Both the position numbers and the translations under genes were made by a program. Shown here one piece after another: positions 1 to 8,047 of a DNA stretch of 18,438 nucleotides. Numbering within the stretch: position 1 is the stretch's first letter; every line of letters starts with the position of its first letter. Source of the stretch: Clostridiales bacterium (GTDB lineage Bacteria > Bacillota > Clostridia > Christensenellales > CAG-314); assembly GCA_004558105.1 (NCBI GenBank), contig SFEB01000019.1:1-18438 (forward strand), read 5' to 3'. Under the pieces are notes generated by a model, which saw only the letters and a list, made by a program, of their open reading frames with translations, did not search any database and had not been told where the DNA came from.

Positions 1-2
1 AC

Positions 3-1727
3 TACGTAGAAGAAATCGGCGAAGGCGCATTCTTCTATAACCTCGGCAACACGGAACTTTCTTCCAACGTAATTTACGTTAAGGATACCTATACGACCGG
101 TATCAAGACGTTGGAACTTGACAACTGCAAGAAGATAGGTTTGGGTGCATTCTCTTTCTGCCCGTGGATTGAAACGATTTACGCTCCCGTCGTTGAGGAA
201 ATCTGTGACGCTGCGTTTAATCCCACTCAATCTGTGGACGATCCCGTATCTCCCAAAGAATACGTCTTTGTTTCCAATATCAAGTCAGTTGATTTCGGCA
301 CTGCAGACAGAGATATCGTTATCGGTTCGCTGGTATTTTACAGAGCGAAGAACATGACGACTGTCAACGGTCTTGACAACGTTGTTTCCGTTGGTGAAAA
401 TGCATTTGCATACTGCGAAGGATTGACGGAACTCGTTATGAACAACCTCACCAACGAAGACGTAACGGCTACCAATGCGTTTGCGTTCTGCACGTCTTTG
501 GAAAAGGTCGAAATGAAGAGCCTGAAGGTTGTTGCCGATAACATGTTTGAAGGTTGCGAAAAACTTGCCGACGTTGAATTTGCTCCCGAAATGACTTCGA
601 TTGGTAAATTCGCGTTTGCACAGACTGCAATCGAAACGTTTGATCTCGTTGCTACGCTCGAAAGCATCGGTGAGGGTGCGTTCTATCAGACCGAAAACCT
701 CAAGGCGTTTACGGACGGCAAGGTAAGCGATAAGGTCTTTGTTGAAAACGGTATGCTTTATACCGTGCTTGAAACGGGTTATTACGAACTTATCAGCGTT
801 CCTGCAAAACTTAACGTCGTCGACATGACCGTTGTCGAAGGAACTGTACGCGTTGCGTTCGGCGCCTTCAACGGTAACGGTTTTGCTAAAACGATTACGT
901 TGCCGATGACTTTAAAGGTTATCGCACCCAATGCGTTTGGCTTGATGCCGTCTTTGCGTACCATAGTCTTCAGATCTTACAACATGCCTGTTCTTGAAAC
1001 AGAAATTCAGAAGTACATCTTCACGTCGGTACACTCAAGTGCTGATTTCGTTCAGATCAACGACAACATCGTCAACTATTACGGAAGTTTAGGTATGCAA
1101 TACTTCTATCCGTACTATCAGGTTGATTGGTTGGTATTTAACGAGGAAACCTTTGACTGCACGGTAAATGCGACCGTTATGGCTGTTTATCCGTCAAACG
1201 GTAAAGGCTACGACGGTTGGATCTTCAACAAGATGTTTGCCTTTACGACGGCGGGCGCCGCTACTTTGGACGATAACGGTCTCGCTGCCCAGGCGGCAAT
1301 GATGAAGTTGCCTGACAGAGCAACGCTCAATGACGAAGCCGTCATCGTTGCGGCTCGTGAAGCGTATTCTAAGGTTTACGACCCGTATCAAATCAACATC
1401 TTGTCAGATCTTTACGCCAACTTGGGCGCATGCGAGAAGCGTCTTGCCCAACTTAAGGCGGCACAGGGCGGCGGCGACACTCCCGAGCAACCGAAGAATT
1501 ACGAGAACCTCTATAACGAACTTCTCAATAAATATAACGAACTTGAACAAGAATTGAACGAATTGAGAGGCGATGGTTCTACGTCCGGTCTCAGAGAGGC
1601 TAACGAACAACTTACCAAGTCAAATGCCTCGTTGAAGGTATCGGTAATAGTAGTTTCAATCGTTGCAGGTCTGATTGCGGCAGGATTTGTTCTTTACATC
1701 TTCGTGTTCTCAAAGAAAAACTTTTAA
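3..1727 (+). CDS. BspA-type leucine-rich-repeat surface protein, membrane-anchored (5' end missing)
   Basis: The reading frame is already open at base 3 and runs to a TAA at 1725-1727, giving 574 visible residues; the true start lies upstream of the window. The first two thirds consist of BspA-type (LRR_5) leucine-rich repeats, seen as recurring units of the form 'IGEGAF...L' and 'NAFAFCTSLEKVEM' up to about nt 980. A linker with GGGDTPEQP follows, then a short coiled coil (about residues 499-523, YNELLNKYNELEQEL). A single hydrophobic helix (about residues 546-569) ends in a basic SKKNF tail. No LPXTG motif is present, so anchoring is probably by the C-terminal helix, with the repeats outside the cell. 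BspA-type repeats in other bacteria mediate binding to host or matrix proteins; the ligand here cannot be read from sequence. It lies 118 bp upstream of a lipoprotein gene on the same strand and is probably in the same transcript as the peptide importer. Confidence 0.85.
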   Translation, partial: YVEEIGEGAFFYNLGNTELSSNVIYVKDTYTTGIKTLELDNCKKIGLGAFSFCPWIETIYAPVVEEICDAAFNPTQSVDDPVSPKEYVFVSNIKSVDFGTADRDIVIGSLVFYRAKNMTTVNGLDNVVSVGENAFAYCEGLTELVMNNLTNEDVTATNAFAFCTSLEKVEMKSLKVVADNMFEGCEKLADVEFAPEMTSIGKFAFAQTAIETFDLVATLESIGEGAFYQTENLKAFTDGKVSDKVFVENGMLYTVLETGYYELISVPAKLNVVDMTVVEGTVRVAFGAFNGNGFAKTITLPMTLKVIAPNAFGLMPSLRTIVFRSYNMPVLETEIQKYIFTSVHSSADFVQINDNIVNYYGSLGMQYFYPYYQVDWLVFNEETFDCTVNATVMAVYPSNGKGYDGWIFNKMFAFTTAGAATLDDNGLAAQAAMMKLPDRATLNDEAVIVAAREAYSKVYDPYQINILSDLYANLGACEKRLAQLKAAQGGGDTPEQPKNYENLYNELLNKYNELEQELNELRGDGSTSGLREANEQLTKSNASLKVSVIVVSIVAGLIAAGFVLYIFVFSKKNF

Positions 1728-1801
1728 TCGTTAAGGCGATTAACCACATTGCTCAATATCGTTCAGGGGAAACCGAAAACGAGTTGAAATAAAAGATTTC
1801 G

Positions 1802-1831
1802 TGTTTGCGGCACGGTAACGTGCCGCAAACA
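1802..1831 (+). promoter_or_regulatory. Perfect intergenic RNA hairpin abutting the ribosome binding site
   Basis: Bases 1802-1814 and 1819-1831 are exact reverse complements (13 bp, TGTTTGCGGCACG), closed by a GTAA loop, which in RNA is a GNRA-type tetraloop. There is no T-run after it, so it is not a normal intrinsic terminator. The GAGG ribosome binding site of the next gene begins at 1832, right at the foot of the stem. It probably protects a processed 3' or 5' mRNA end, or modulates translation of the lipoprotein gene; which of these is inference. Confidence 0.75.
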
Positions 1832-1845
1832 GAGGAAAAGAAATT

Positions 1846-3444
1846 ATGAAAAGAAAATTATTATTGTTGATTTGCATGATAGTGGCGGCAGTCGCTCTGT
1901 TGACGGCGTGCACGATAACCGGTAACGATGCAAAAATTCGTTCCGAGGGTTACAACGTACGCGTCGTTATGGACTGCGGCAAATATTCAAGCGAAGAAAT
2001 TTCGTTGTACGACGAAGGTTGGGACACCGTGTACGGCGAGACGTCTCTTTCCGACGATGGCAAGTATTTTTTGGGAAAAGTAGGCGAGCAGAACGTTCTT
2101 TATTTTAATGCAAAGAACGGCGATCCCGTCCAGGAGCAGGCAGAACAGAAAGGCACCCAAAAAACCCCTTTGGTTACTTTGAATGACAGAGAACTCGTCG
2201 GTTGGTATATTGCAAGCGTAATTGCTTACAAACTGGATGAAAACGGCGATCCGGTCAAAAACGCTTACGGTCAGTATGAGTACGGCGCAGTCGTGCCTCA
2301 GGATACCGACGTGGAATTTGATTTTAAAAATGACAGACTTTCTCTCTATAACGTCGACGGTACGTTGAGTAAATTCATCGCCACCAAGTACGTTTACGAT
2401 GCAGACAGTAGTTTCGACGCCACTGACGTGGTTGTTGGTAAGGTTGCCATCGAAGGCTCCAACAGAATCGATTACGTGGGCGGAAAAACGGTTGAAACCA
2501 ACGGCGTCGACTATGCGACTTTTGATGATCCCGCGGCAGAACTCGGGTACAGCGAAGAGAACGGTTATAACGTTTACATTTACGCAAAATGGCGCGGAAA
2601 AACCAAATTCGTGGTTGAATCTCAGAACGAAGAAGGCGAATGGAAAATACAGGCCGCCATCGATACAGCTTTAAACAGAGGACTGAATACCGGTCATAAA
2701 GACCTTAAAAAAGACGGCTATACCGTAGTCAATTTTTACACGGCTAAAGAATTCACGCCGGAAAATCTTTTCGACATGAATAAGAAGTTTTCCGACTGTT
2801 ACGTCGGCGATATTAACAACGATTACACGCCCTACGTGTTTTTGTATGCCGAGTATATTAAGGGCGATTGGGAAGTGGTAACCGACGCGAGAGGATTGAA
2901 GACCGCACTCGGTGCTAATCTCAACGTTTATATGAAATCAGACGTTGCTTTCAACGTTTTTAAAAGGGACGAAGGCGGTAACGTTGCTCTGGACAGCTTG
3001 GGTAACGCAATCGTTGAGGATACCTGGACGTACGTAAAAGAATATTCTGCGGTTATCGAAGGTAACAATCATAAAATCACGTTTGAAGCGCCTTTCGTTA
3101 TCGACGATGATTTGATTGAAAAGAATAACGTGAACTACGGTTTATTCGGTAAATTCAACGGAACGCTCAAAGATGTAACGTTTGAAAACGTTGTAGTTAA
3201 AATCAATCTGAAAGAATCCGGCAAAGGATCTGCCTTAAATCCCAATAAACTGATAGCTTGCGGCGTTTTCGCCGGAGAAATCGGAGCAGATTCCGTCTTC
3301 TCGAACGTTAAGATTAAAGGAACGTTGGATAAGACCGTTGCCGTTGAGGCAGGTTGGATAGTCAACTCTCAAGGTACGTGGTACAATACTTGTGCGATTA
3401 GTCCCGTGCCTGAAATATTTGAAGATACAGGGCTTACGGAATAG
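1846..3444 (+). CDS. Large surface lipoprotein of unknown function with beta-helix-like C-terminal region
   Basis: This 532-residue protein starts with a basic n-region (MKRK), a hydrophobic stretch and a lipobox LLTAC. Cys22 is the predicted lipidated residue, so the mature protein should be tethered to the outer face of the membrane. The start is supported by GAGG at 1832-1835. The body is rich in beta-strand and turn patterns (DENGDPV, DEGGNV) and in aromatic residues. Near residues 230-250 there is a segment ending in YAKWRGKTKF, resembling extracellular small beta domains. The region around residues 405-500 (IEGNNHKITFEAP, then NYGLFGKFNGTLKDVTFENV, then GVFAGEIG) has the spacing of right-handed beta-helix or GLUG-type repeats. 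No catalytic motif is recognised. It ends 32 bp before the binding-protein gene, so it is likely co-expressed with the importer and may be an accessory surface component; that role is inference. Confidence 0.8.
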   Translation: MKRKLLLLICMIVAAVALLTACTITGNDAKIRSEGYNVRVVMDCGKYSSEEISLYDEGWDTVYGETSLSDDGKYFLGKVGEQNVLYFNAKNGDPVQEQAEQKGTQKTPLVTLNDRELVGWYIASVIAYKLDENGDPVKNAYGQYEYGAVVPQDTDVEFDFKNDRLSLYNVDGTLSKFIATKYVYDADSSFDATDVVVGKVAIEGSNRIDYVGGKTVETNGVDYATFDDPAAELGYSEENGYNVYIYAKWRGKTKFVVESQNEEGEWKIQAAIDTALNRGLNTGHKDLKKDGYTVVNFYTAKEFTPENLFDMNKKFSDCYVGDINNDYTPYVFLYAEYIKGDWEVVTDARGLKTALGANLNVYMKSDVAFNVFKRDEGGNVALDSLGNAIVEDTWTYVKEYSAVIEGNNHKITFEAPFVIDDDLIEKNNVNYGLFGKFNGTLKDVTFENVVVKINLKESGKGSALNPNKLIACGVFAGEIGADSVFSNVKIKGTLDKTVAVEAGWIVNSQGTWYNTCAISPVPEIFEDTGLTE

Positions 3445-3476
3445 GACCTGTAAATATAAAAATTCGGAGGTAAAAA

Positions 3477-6224
3477 ATGAAAACTAAAACTATTGTCAGA
3501 GTATTTGCTATTCTTCTGGCGATCATGATGATGAGTTCATTGCTTGTCGCTTGCAATGGCGACAAAGACAAAAAACCAGGCGGCGGCGGTGGCACCGGTG
3601 GCGGCGACAAAAAGGGCTACGACAGTGAAACCGTGCCATTGGTTATGTCCACGCAGGAGTTGGACGGTGTATTCAATCCGTTCTATTCCACTTCCGGCAC
3701 CGATAGCGGTGTCTGGGGTATGACTCAGATTTCTATGATTGACACAGACGCTCAAGGCGCAGTCGGAGTCGGCGGCGACAGAGCTTGTCTCGCTTTGGCT
3801 TACAAACAAGACGTTGTTTATAATAACGATACGAACACTGTAAACGACAAATCTTACACCGATTATACGTTTGTTTTGAAGCCCAACGCTAAGTTCAGCG
3901 ACGGTCATTCAATTACGGTTAAAGACGTATTGTTCGGTTATTACGTCAACCTTGACCCCGTTTACACGGGTAGCAGTACGATGTATTCCACCGATATTCT
4001 CGGCTTGGGCGAATACCGTACTCAGACTCCTTACAATCCGGCTGTTACGGATATTGACGAAAACTCCAAGATGCTTCAATATCAACAGGAAGCAGAAAAC
4101 AGAGCCGACGCTCTTTGCGATGCTGTGTACGAAGTTCTTGAAGACAACTTCAAACAAAATACGACGCAGGATAGAATGGTTTACGACGTCGCAAGCGACA
4201 AATATACCTTGACCAGTGCGGTTTACGACAGATTGCCGGAAGAGTTTAAGCAAGACTATTACGACGTTGCGGTTACGTTCTATAAAGAATTATTGACCGA
4301 CTACAACTCTGCTCTTTCCGTATCTCTTGAACCGAGTGAAGCGGGCACCTATCCGTATCCCAACATTACGGACAGCAGACAATACTTCCTTTACATGGAA
4401 GGTTATCTCCAACTCGACAAAGACGGTGACGCACTGCCTTACCTCGATGAAAACGGCGTTGTTCAGAACTACAACCTGAATTATGCTTTGCAGTTGGATC
4501 AAGCCGGTCTTATCGATTTGGTTTTCCGTGATAAGATGCCGGGTGCTTTTAAAGACACCGTAGAACAAACTTCTTTCTATCAAATCGTTCACTATTGGGC
4601 AACGGGTAACACCATGCAAACCCAGTGGGCGGCAGAAGCAAAGAGTAAGGACCTTTCCGGCAGCACTTCAGTCGATCACATTTACGGTATTACTTGGAAT
4701 AAACAATTCCAGGATACGGGTAAAGACTCCGTAACGGGCGACGATTATATTAAACCCGCTTGCTACGACGCAGAACAAGACGCTGTGGTTATTGACGGCG
4801 TAACTTATCCTTTGGCTCAGTACGACGCAAACGGTGAAGTTGTAAGCGGTTTCGAAGTAATCAATATAAGAATCAGAAAGGTTGACCCGAAGGCAATCTG
4901 GAACTTTGCAGGCAGCGTTGTTCCGATGCATGCATATTCCAATGCCGCTACCATCGGCAAATGGGACGGTTATAGAAACTTCGGCGTACAATATGCAAGC
5001 ACCAACTTCTATGACAAAGTCGTTAAGGCGCGTACCGTTCCTATCGGTGCGGGTACTTACAAGGCTGCAACTATAAACGATTCTACCGAATTGTCTTACA
5101 ATACCTTCTATAAAGATAATATCGTTTATTACGAACGTAACACCTATTTCTATACTATGTTCTGCGACCAGAACGGTACGGTAGGTTCTACCGAAAACAA
5201 CGCTAAAATCAAATACGTCCGTTACAAGGTAGTTAACAGCAACCAGATTATGAACAACCTCATTACCGGTGCTATCGACTACGCAGATCCCAACGCAACT
5301 CAGGCTAACATAAGAAAAGTTAACGACGAATCAAGTCTTAACTACACTTTGGTAGAAAACAACGGTTACGGTTACATCGGCGTCAACGCAGGTAAACCGG
5401 GCTTGGAGAGCGTTTACGTACGTCAGGCGATTATGTGCGCTATGGACACGACTTTGGTTCTTAACTACTACACCGGCGACCTTGCTTCCAATATCTGGTA
5501 TCCGATGTCCAAAGTCAGCTGGGCATATCCCAACGACGGAACAGACGCAACTTCTTTCAGATATGCTTACGACGCCACCGGTACGGCATCCAGCGATCTT
5601 TTGTATGACGCTGCAAAATATGCTCCCAGTCTTTACAGTTACGACGGTACGACCTTTAAGTATAAAGGCGCACAACTCAAACTTACGCTTACTATAGCAG
5701 GTTCCACAGACGACCACCCCGCATATCTTACGATGAAGGGCGCAGCAGACCTTCTCAATAAGTTGGGTATGAAGGTAGAAGTCAAAAACGACTCCAATAC
5801 TTTGAAGAAGTTGGCAAACGGCGAATTGCAGGTTTGGGCAGCTGCATGGGGCAGTGCAATCGACCCCGATTTGTATCAGGTTTATCACATGGATAGTAAC
5901 GCTACCTCCGTCAGGAACTGGGGCTATCGTGAAATCAAAAAGAATCAGACTTTGTATTCTTACGAGTATAACTTGATTGAACAAATCAGCGACAAGATTG
6001 ACGCAGCACGTGAAACTTTGGTTCAAAACGAACGTGCAGAAATCTATGCAGAAGCTCTTGACCTTATTCTTGACCTGGCAGTTGAACTTCCGACTTACCA
6101 ACGTAAGAATATGTTCGTTTACAACACCAACAAGATCGACGTTAGTACGATGGTACCTGCCAGCCAGTGCACCCCGTATCAAAGTCCCTTGGCTTTCTTG
6201 TGGAAGGTTGATTACAATCACTAA
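3477..6224 (+). CDS. oppA-like: Oligopeptide-type ABC importer, substrate-binding lipoprotein (family 5), enlarged
   Basis: This is the extracellular substrate-binding protein of the importer encoded just downstream. It has a signal peptide with lipobox LLVAC (Cys26) and a flexible linker of Gly/Lys/Asp (residues 29-50). The SBP_bac_5 landmarks are: an N-terminal lobe with FVLKPNAKFSDGHSITVKDV, then VPIGAGTYKA (about residue 521) followed by YYERNTYF, VRQAIMCAMD (about 650), and WGSAIDPDLYQVYHMDS near the C-terminus. At 915 residues it is far longer than the 500-600 usual for the family. Most of the excess is a segment of about 270 residues (roughly 172-440) between the early lobe-I strands and the conserved core. 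The ribosome binding site is CGGAGG at 3465-3470. Peptides are the likeliest cargo by family, but family 5 proteins also bind nickel, sugars and other ligands, so the substrate is open. Confidence 0.92.
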   Translation: MKTKTIVRVFAILLAIMMMSSLLVACNGDKDKKPGGGGGTGGGDKKGYDSETVPLVMSTQELDGVFNPFYSTSGTDSGVWGMTQISMIDTDAQGAVGVGGDRACLALAYKQDVVYNNDTNTVNDKSYTDYTFVLKPNAKFSDGHSITVKDVLFGYYVNLDPVYTGSSTMYSTDILGLGEYRTQTPYNPAVTDIDENSKMLQYQQEAENRADALCDAVYEVLEDNFKQNTTQDRMVYDVASDKYTLTSAVYDRLPEEFKQDYYDVAVTFYKELLTDYNSALSVSLEPSEAGTYPYPNITDSRQYFLYMEGYLQLDKDGDALPYLDENGVVQNYNLNYALQLDQAGLIDLVFRDKMPGAFKDTVEQTSFYQIVHYWATGNTMQTQWAAEAKSKDLSGSTSVDHIYGITWNKQFQDTGKDSVTGDDYIKPACYDAEQDAVVIDGVTYPLAQYDANGEVVSGFEVINIRIRKVDPKAIWNFAGSVVPMHAYSNAATIGKWDGYRNFGVQYASTNFYDKVVKARTVPIGAGTYKAATINDSTELSYNTFYKDNIVYYERNTYFYTMFCDQNGTVGSTENNAKIKYVRYKVVNSNQIMNNLITGAIDYADPNATQANIRKVNDESSLNYTLVENNGYGYIGVNAGKPGLESVYVRQAIMCAMDTTLVLNYYTGDLASNIWYPMSKVSWAYPNDGTDATSFRYAYDATGTASSDLLYDAAKYAPSLYSYDGTTFKYKGAQLKLTLTIAGSTDDHPAYLTMKGAADLLNKLGMKVEVKNDSNTLKKLANGELQVWAAAWGSAIDPDLYQVYHMDSNATSVRNWGYREIKKNQTLYSYEYNLIEQISDKIDAARETLVQNERAEIYAEALDLILDLAVELPTYQRKNMFVYNTNKIDVSTMVPASQCTPYQSPLAFLWKVDYNH

Positions 6225-6267
6225 GTTGCAAAACGGTGATTTGTCAAACCTATAAGATAAATTAAGA

Positions 6268-6314
6268 TTGTGCAGGCGGGTAGAATGTTATAGACGTTTT
6301 ACCTGCCTGCCCAA
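6268..6314 (+). promoter_or_regulatory. Long intergenic RNA hairpin between binding-protein and permease genes
   Basis: Bases 6272-6289 pair continuously with 6293-6310 (18 bp including four G-U pairs) around a three-base loop ATA. After one mismatch (6271/6311), three more pairs (6268-6270 with 6312-6314) extend the foot into the start of the AAGGAG ribosome binding site of the permease gene. No T-run follows, so it is not a standard terminator. In other operons, stem-loops after a binding-protein gene stabilise its mRNA and raise its level relative to the permeases; that role fits here but is inferred. Confidence 0.75.
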
Positions 6315-6323
6315 GGAGAAAAT

Positions 6324-8033
6324 ATGTGGAAATATATTGCTAAAAGATTGTTGCTGTGTTTATTGATTTTGTTCGGTGTATCGGTTATCGTCTACACGTT
6401 GGTCAGATTGATGCCGACAGACTACATTGATCAACGTTATTCAGCGCAATTAGCTCAAGGCCAGGTTAAGCAAGCCGATATTGACAGAATTAAAAAACTG
6501 TACGGTTTGTATATGCCCGACGCCAGAGTGACGTTATCTTTCGATAAAGAATTGAAGGATACGTTGAAGAAAACCTCATTTGAAGTCGGTTACACTTCCA
6601 CGACGTGGAACGAACTGACGGAAAAAGAAGTAAGAGATGAGAACTGGTTTTCAGGAGAGGATCTCGGTGAGAGCTCTACCTTAACCTATAAATCTGCGGA
6701 ATACACAAACGGCGATTACGCAATAGAATTAAGGTATTACGTCGACGGTTCTCTTAAACCTGCCGTATACGAAGCGAAAGAGTATTTCAGAGTTTATTCT
6801 ACTCCCGACGGTTGGGAAATATATACCGACGAGGGCGGAGCATTCGTTATTTTTGAGTCTGAGACCGATAAGGCATTGTACAAAGTGTATCTGGCACAAT
6901 ATGCCAAATACTACGGAAAGGATATCGCGCTTGGACTGAGGCTTGACGAAGGAAGTAAAGAAATCTACGTCATTTATCAAAATGAGAATATTTACCTTGA
7001 ATCCGAGCTGTTGGCAGAAAGACCTTACCTGACTCCTGCAAAAAAGAAGAATATTACCGGATTTAATACCGGCACGTTCTTTGAAGATACTACCAAATAT
7101 CCGAACGTTTTGTCAAAAGGAACATTTGCCGTAAATCAAGACGGCGATAATTATACCATCGTATTCACTGACTCCGAAGGCAACGAATTTAAAACTTCGG
7201 AAGTCAAGATGTATATGCTTAACGGGTTCCAGAAACTCGGTTGTATCCTCGGCGGTTATTTCACATGGCTTGGAAACTTAGCGAAGGGCGATCTCGGTAT
7301 GTCCTTTAAGTACGAAATGCCTGTCGTCGAAGTTATCAAGCAAAACATGATGATATCGTTCATTATCTCTTTGGTGGCGTTGATTTTCCAGTTCGCTATA
7401 TCCATTCCTCTGGGTATTGCTTCGGCGACGCACCAATACGGACCTTTGGACTACACCGTTACCGTACTCGCCATGATCGGTATAGCGTTACCGTCCTTCT
7501 TCCTCGGACGTTTGATGATAGCGCTGTTCTCGGTAAAACTGGGATGGTTGCCGGCGGGCGGTCTGGGAACTGCAAATATGACCTTCGACACACAGTGGGC
7601 GGTTTTCTGCGATAAGATAAAGTACCTTATCATGCCGATATTCGTTTTGGTCATACTGAGTATCGGCGGATTGATGCGTCATACGCGTACGAATATGTTG
7701 GAGGTATTAAACGCCGACTACATACGTACTGCGCGTGCTAAGGGTCTGTCAGAAAAAACGGTTGTCTACAAGCATGCGTTTAAAAACACTATGATACCTT
7801 TGGTTACTATGTTGGCAGGTACGTTGCCCAGTCTTTTCGGCGGTGCAATGATTACCGAACAGGTCTTTGACTTGCCGGGCATCGGTAACAAGGCGTATCA
7901 GGCACTGATAGCCGGCGACGTTCCGTTTATCATGGGATACAACATGTTCCTTGCGATCTTGAGCGTTGTAGGTATTTTAGCGTCCGACCTGGCATACATG
8001 TTGGTTGACCCGCGCGTCAAGATTAATAAATAG
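6324..8033 (+). CDS. oppB-like: Oligopeptide/dipeptide ABC importer permease, OppB/DppB type, with large extracellular insert
   Basis: This is one of the two membrane subunits that form the translocation path. The family N-terminus (KRLLLCLLILFGVSVIVYTLVRLMP, first membrane helix) and the early KKLYGL element (residues 57-62) are intact. The core resumes at YFTWLGNLAKGDLGMSF (about residues 312-325). It continues through several helices, an EAA coupling loop (about 462-491, DYIRTARAKGL followed by HAFKNTMIP), and the C-terminal LPGIG and VDPRVK signatures. Usual length is about 310-340 residues; this protein has 569 because about 245 residues (63 to about 308) are inserted between helix 1 and the conserved GDLG region. 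By family topology that segment faces outward. The insert is rich in charged and aromatic residues and shows no known motif. The ribosome binding site is AAGGAG at 6313-6318, at the foot of a long hairpin. Confidence 0.93.
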   Translation: MWKYIAKRLLLCLLILFGVSVIVYTLVRLMPTDYIDQRYSAQLAQGQVKQADIDRIKKLYGLYMPDARVTLSFDKELKDTLKKTSFEVGYTSTTWNELTEKEVRDENWFSGEDLGESSTLTYKSAEYTNGDYAIELRYYVDGSLKPAVYEAKEYFRVYSTPDGWEIYTDEGGAFVIFESETDKALYKVYLAQYAKYYGKDIALGLRLDEGSKEIYVIYQNENIYLESELLAERPYLTPAKKKNITGFNTGTFFEDTTKYPNVLSKGTFAVNQDGDNYTIVFTDSEGNEFKTSEVKMYMLNGFQKLGCILGGYFTWLGNLAKGDLGMSFKYEMPVVEVIKQNMMISFIISLVALIFQFAISIPLGIASATHQYGPLDYTVTVLAMIGIALPSFFLGRLMIALFSVKLGWLPAGGLGTANMTFDTQWAVFCDKIKYLIMPIFVLVILSIGGLMRHTRTNMLEVLNADYIRTARAKGLSEKTVVYKHAFKNTMIPLVTMLAGTLPSLFGGAMITEQVFDLPGIGNKAYQALIAGDVPFIMGYNMFLAILSVVGILASDLAYMLVDPRVKINK

Positions 8034-8047
8034 GGAGGAGAGAAAAA

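Noticed and set aside
1724..1743. TTAATCG/CGATTAA stem at the end of the LRR gene as a terminator
   Set aside because: Seven A/T-rich pairs and no T-run; too weak to call, and the downstream genes have no convincing promoter of their own.
3560..3620. Gly-rich coding repeat in the binding-protein gene as a repeat element
   Set aside because: It is in frame and encodes a flexible Gly/Lys linker after the lipid-attached cysteine, a usual arrangement for lipoproteins.
5331..6221. Long open frame (296 codons) on the - strand opposite the binding-protein gene
   Set aside because: It is fully antisense to a clear lipoprotein gene, has no ribosome binding site or promoter that I can see, and its translation looks like a codon-bias shadow.
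6226..6258. Possible internal promoter before the first permease (TTGCAA, 19 bases, TATAAG)
   Set aside because: Spacer is long and the -10 match is partial; the long hairpin just after it explains the gap better.
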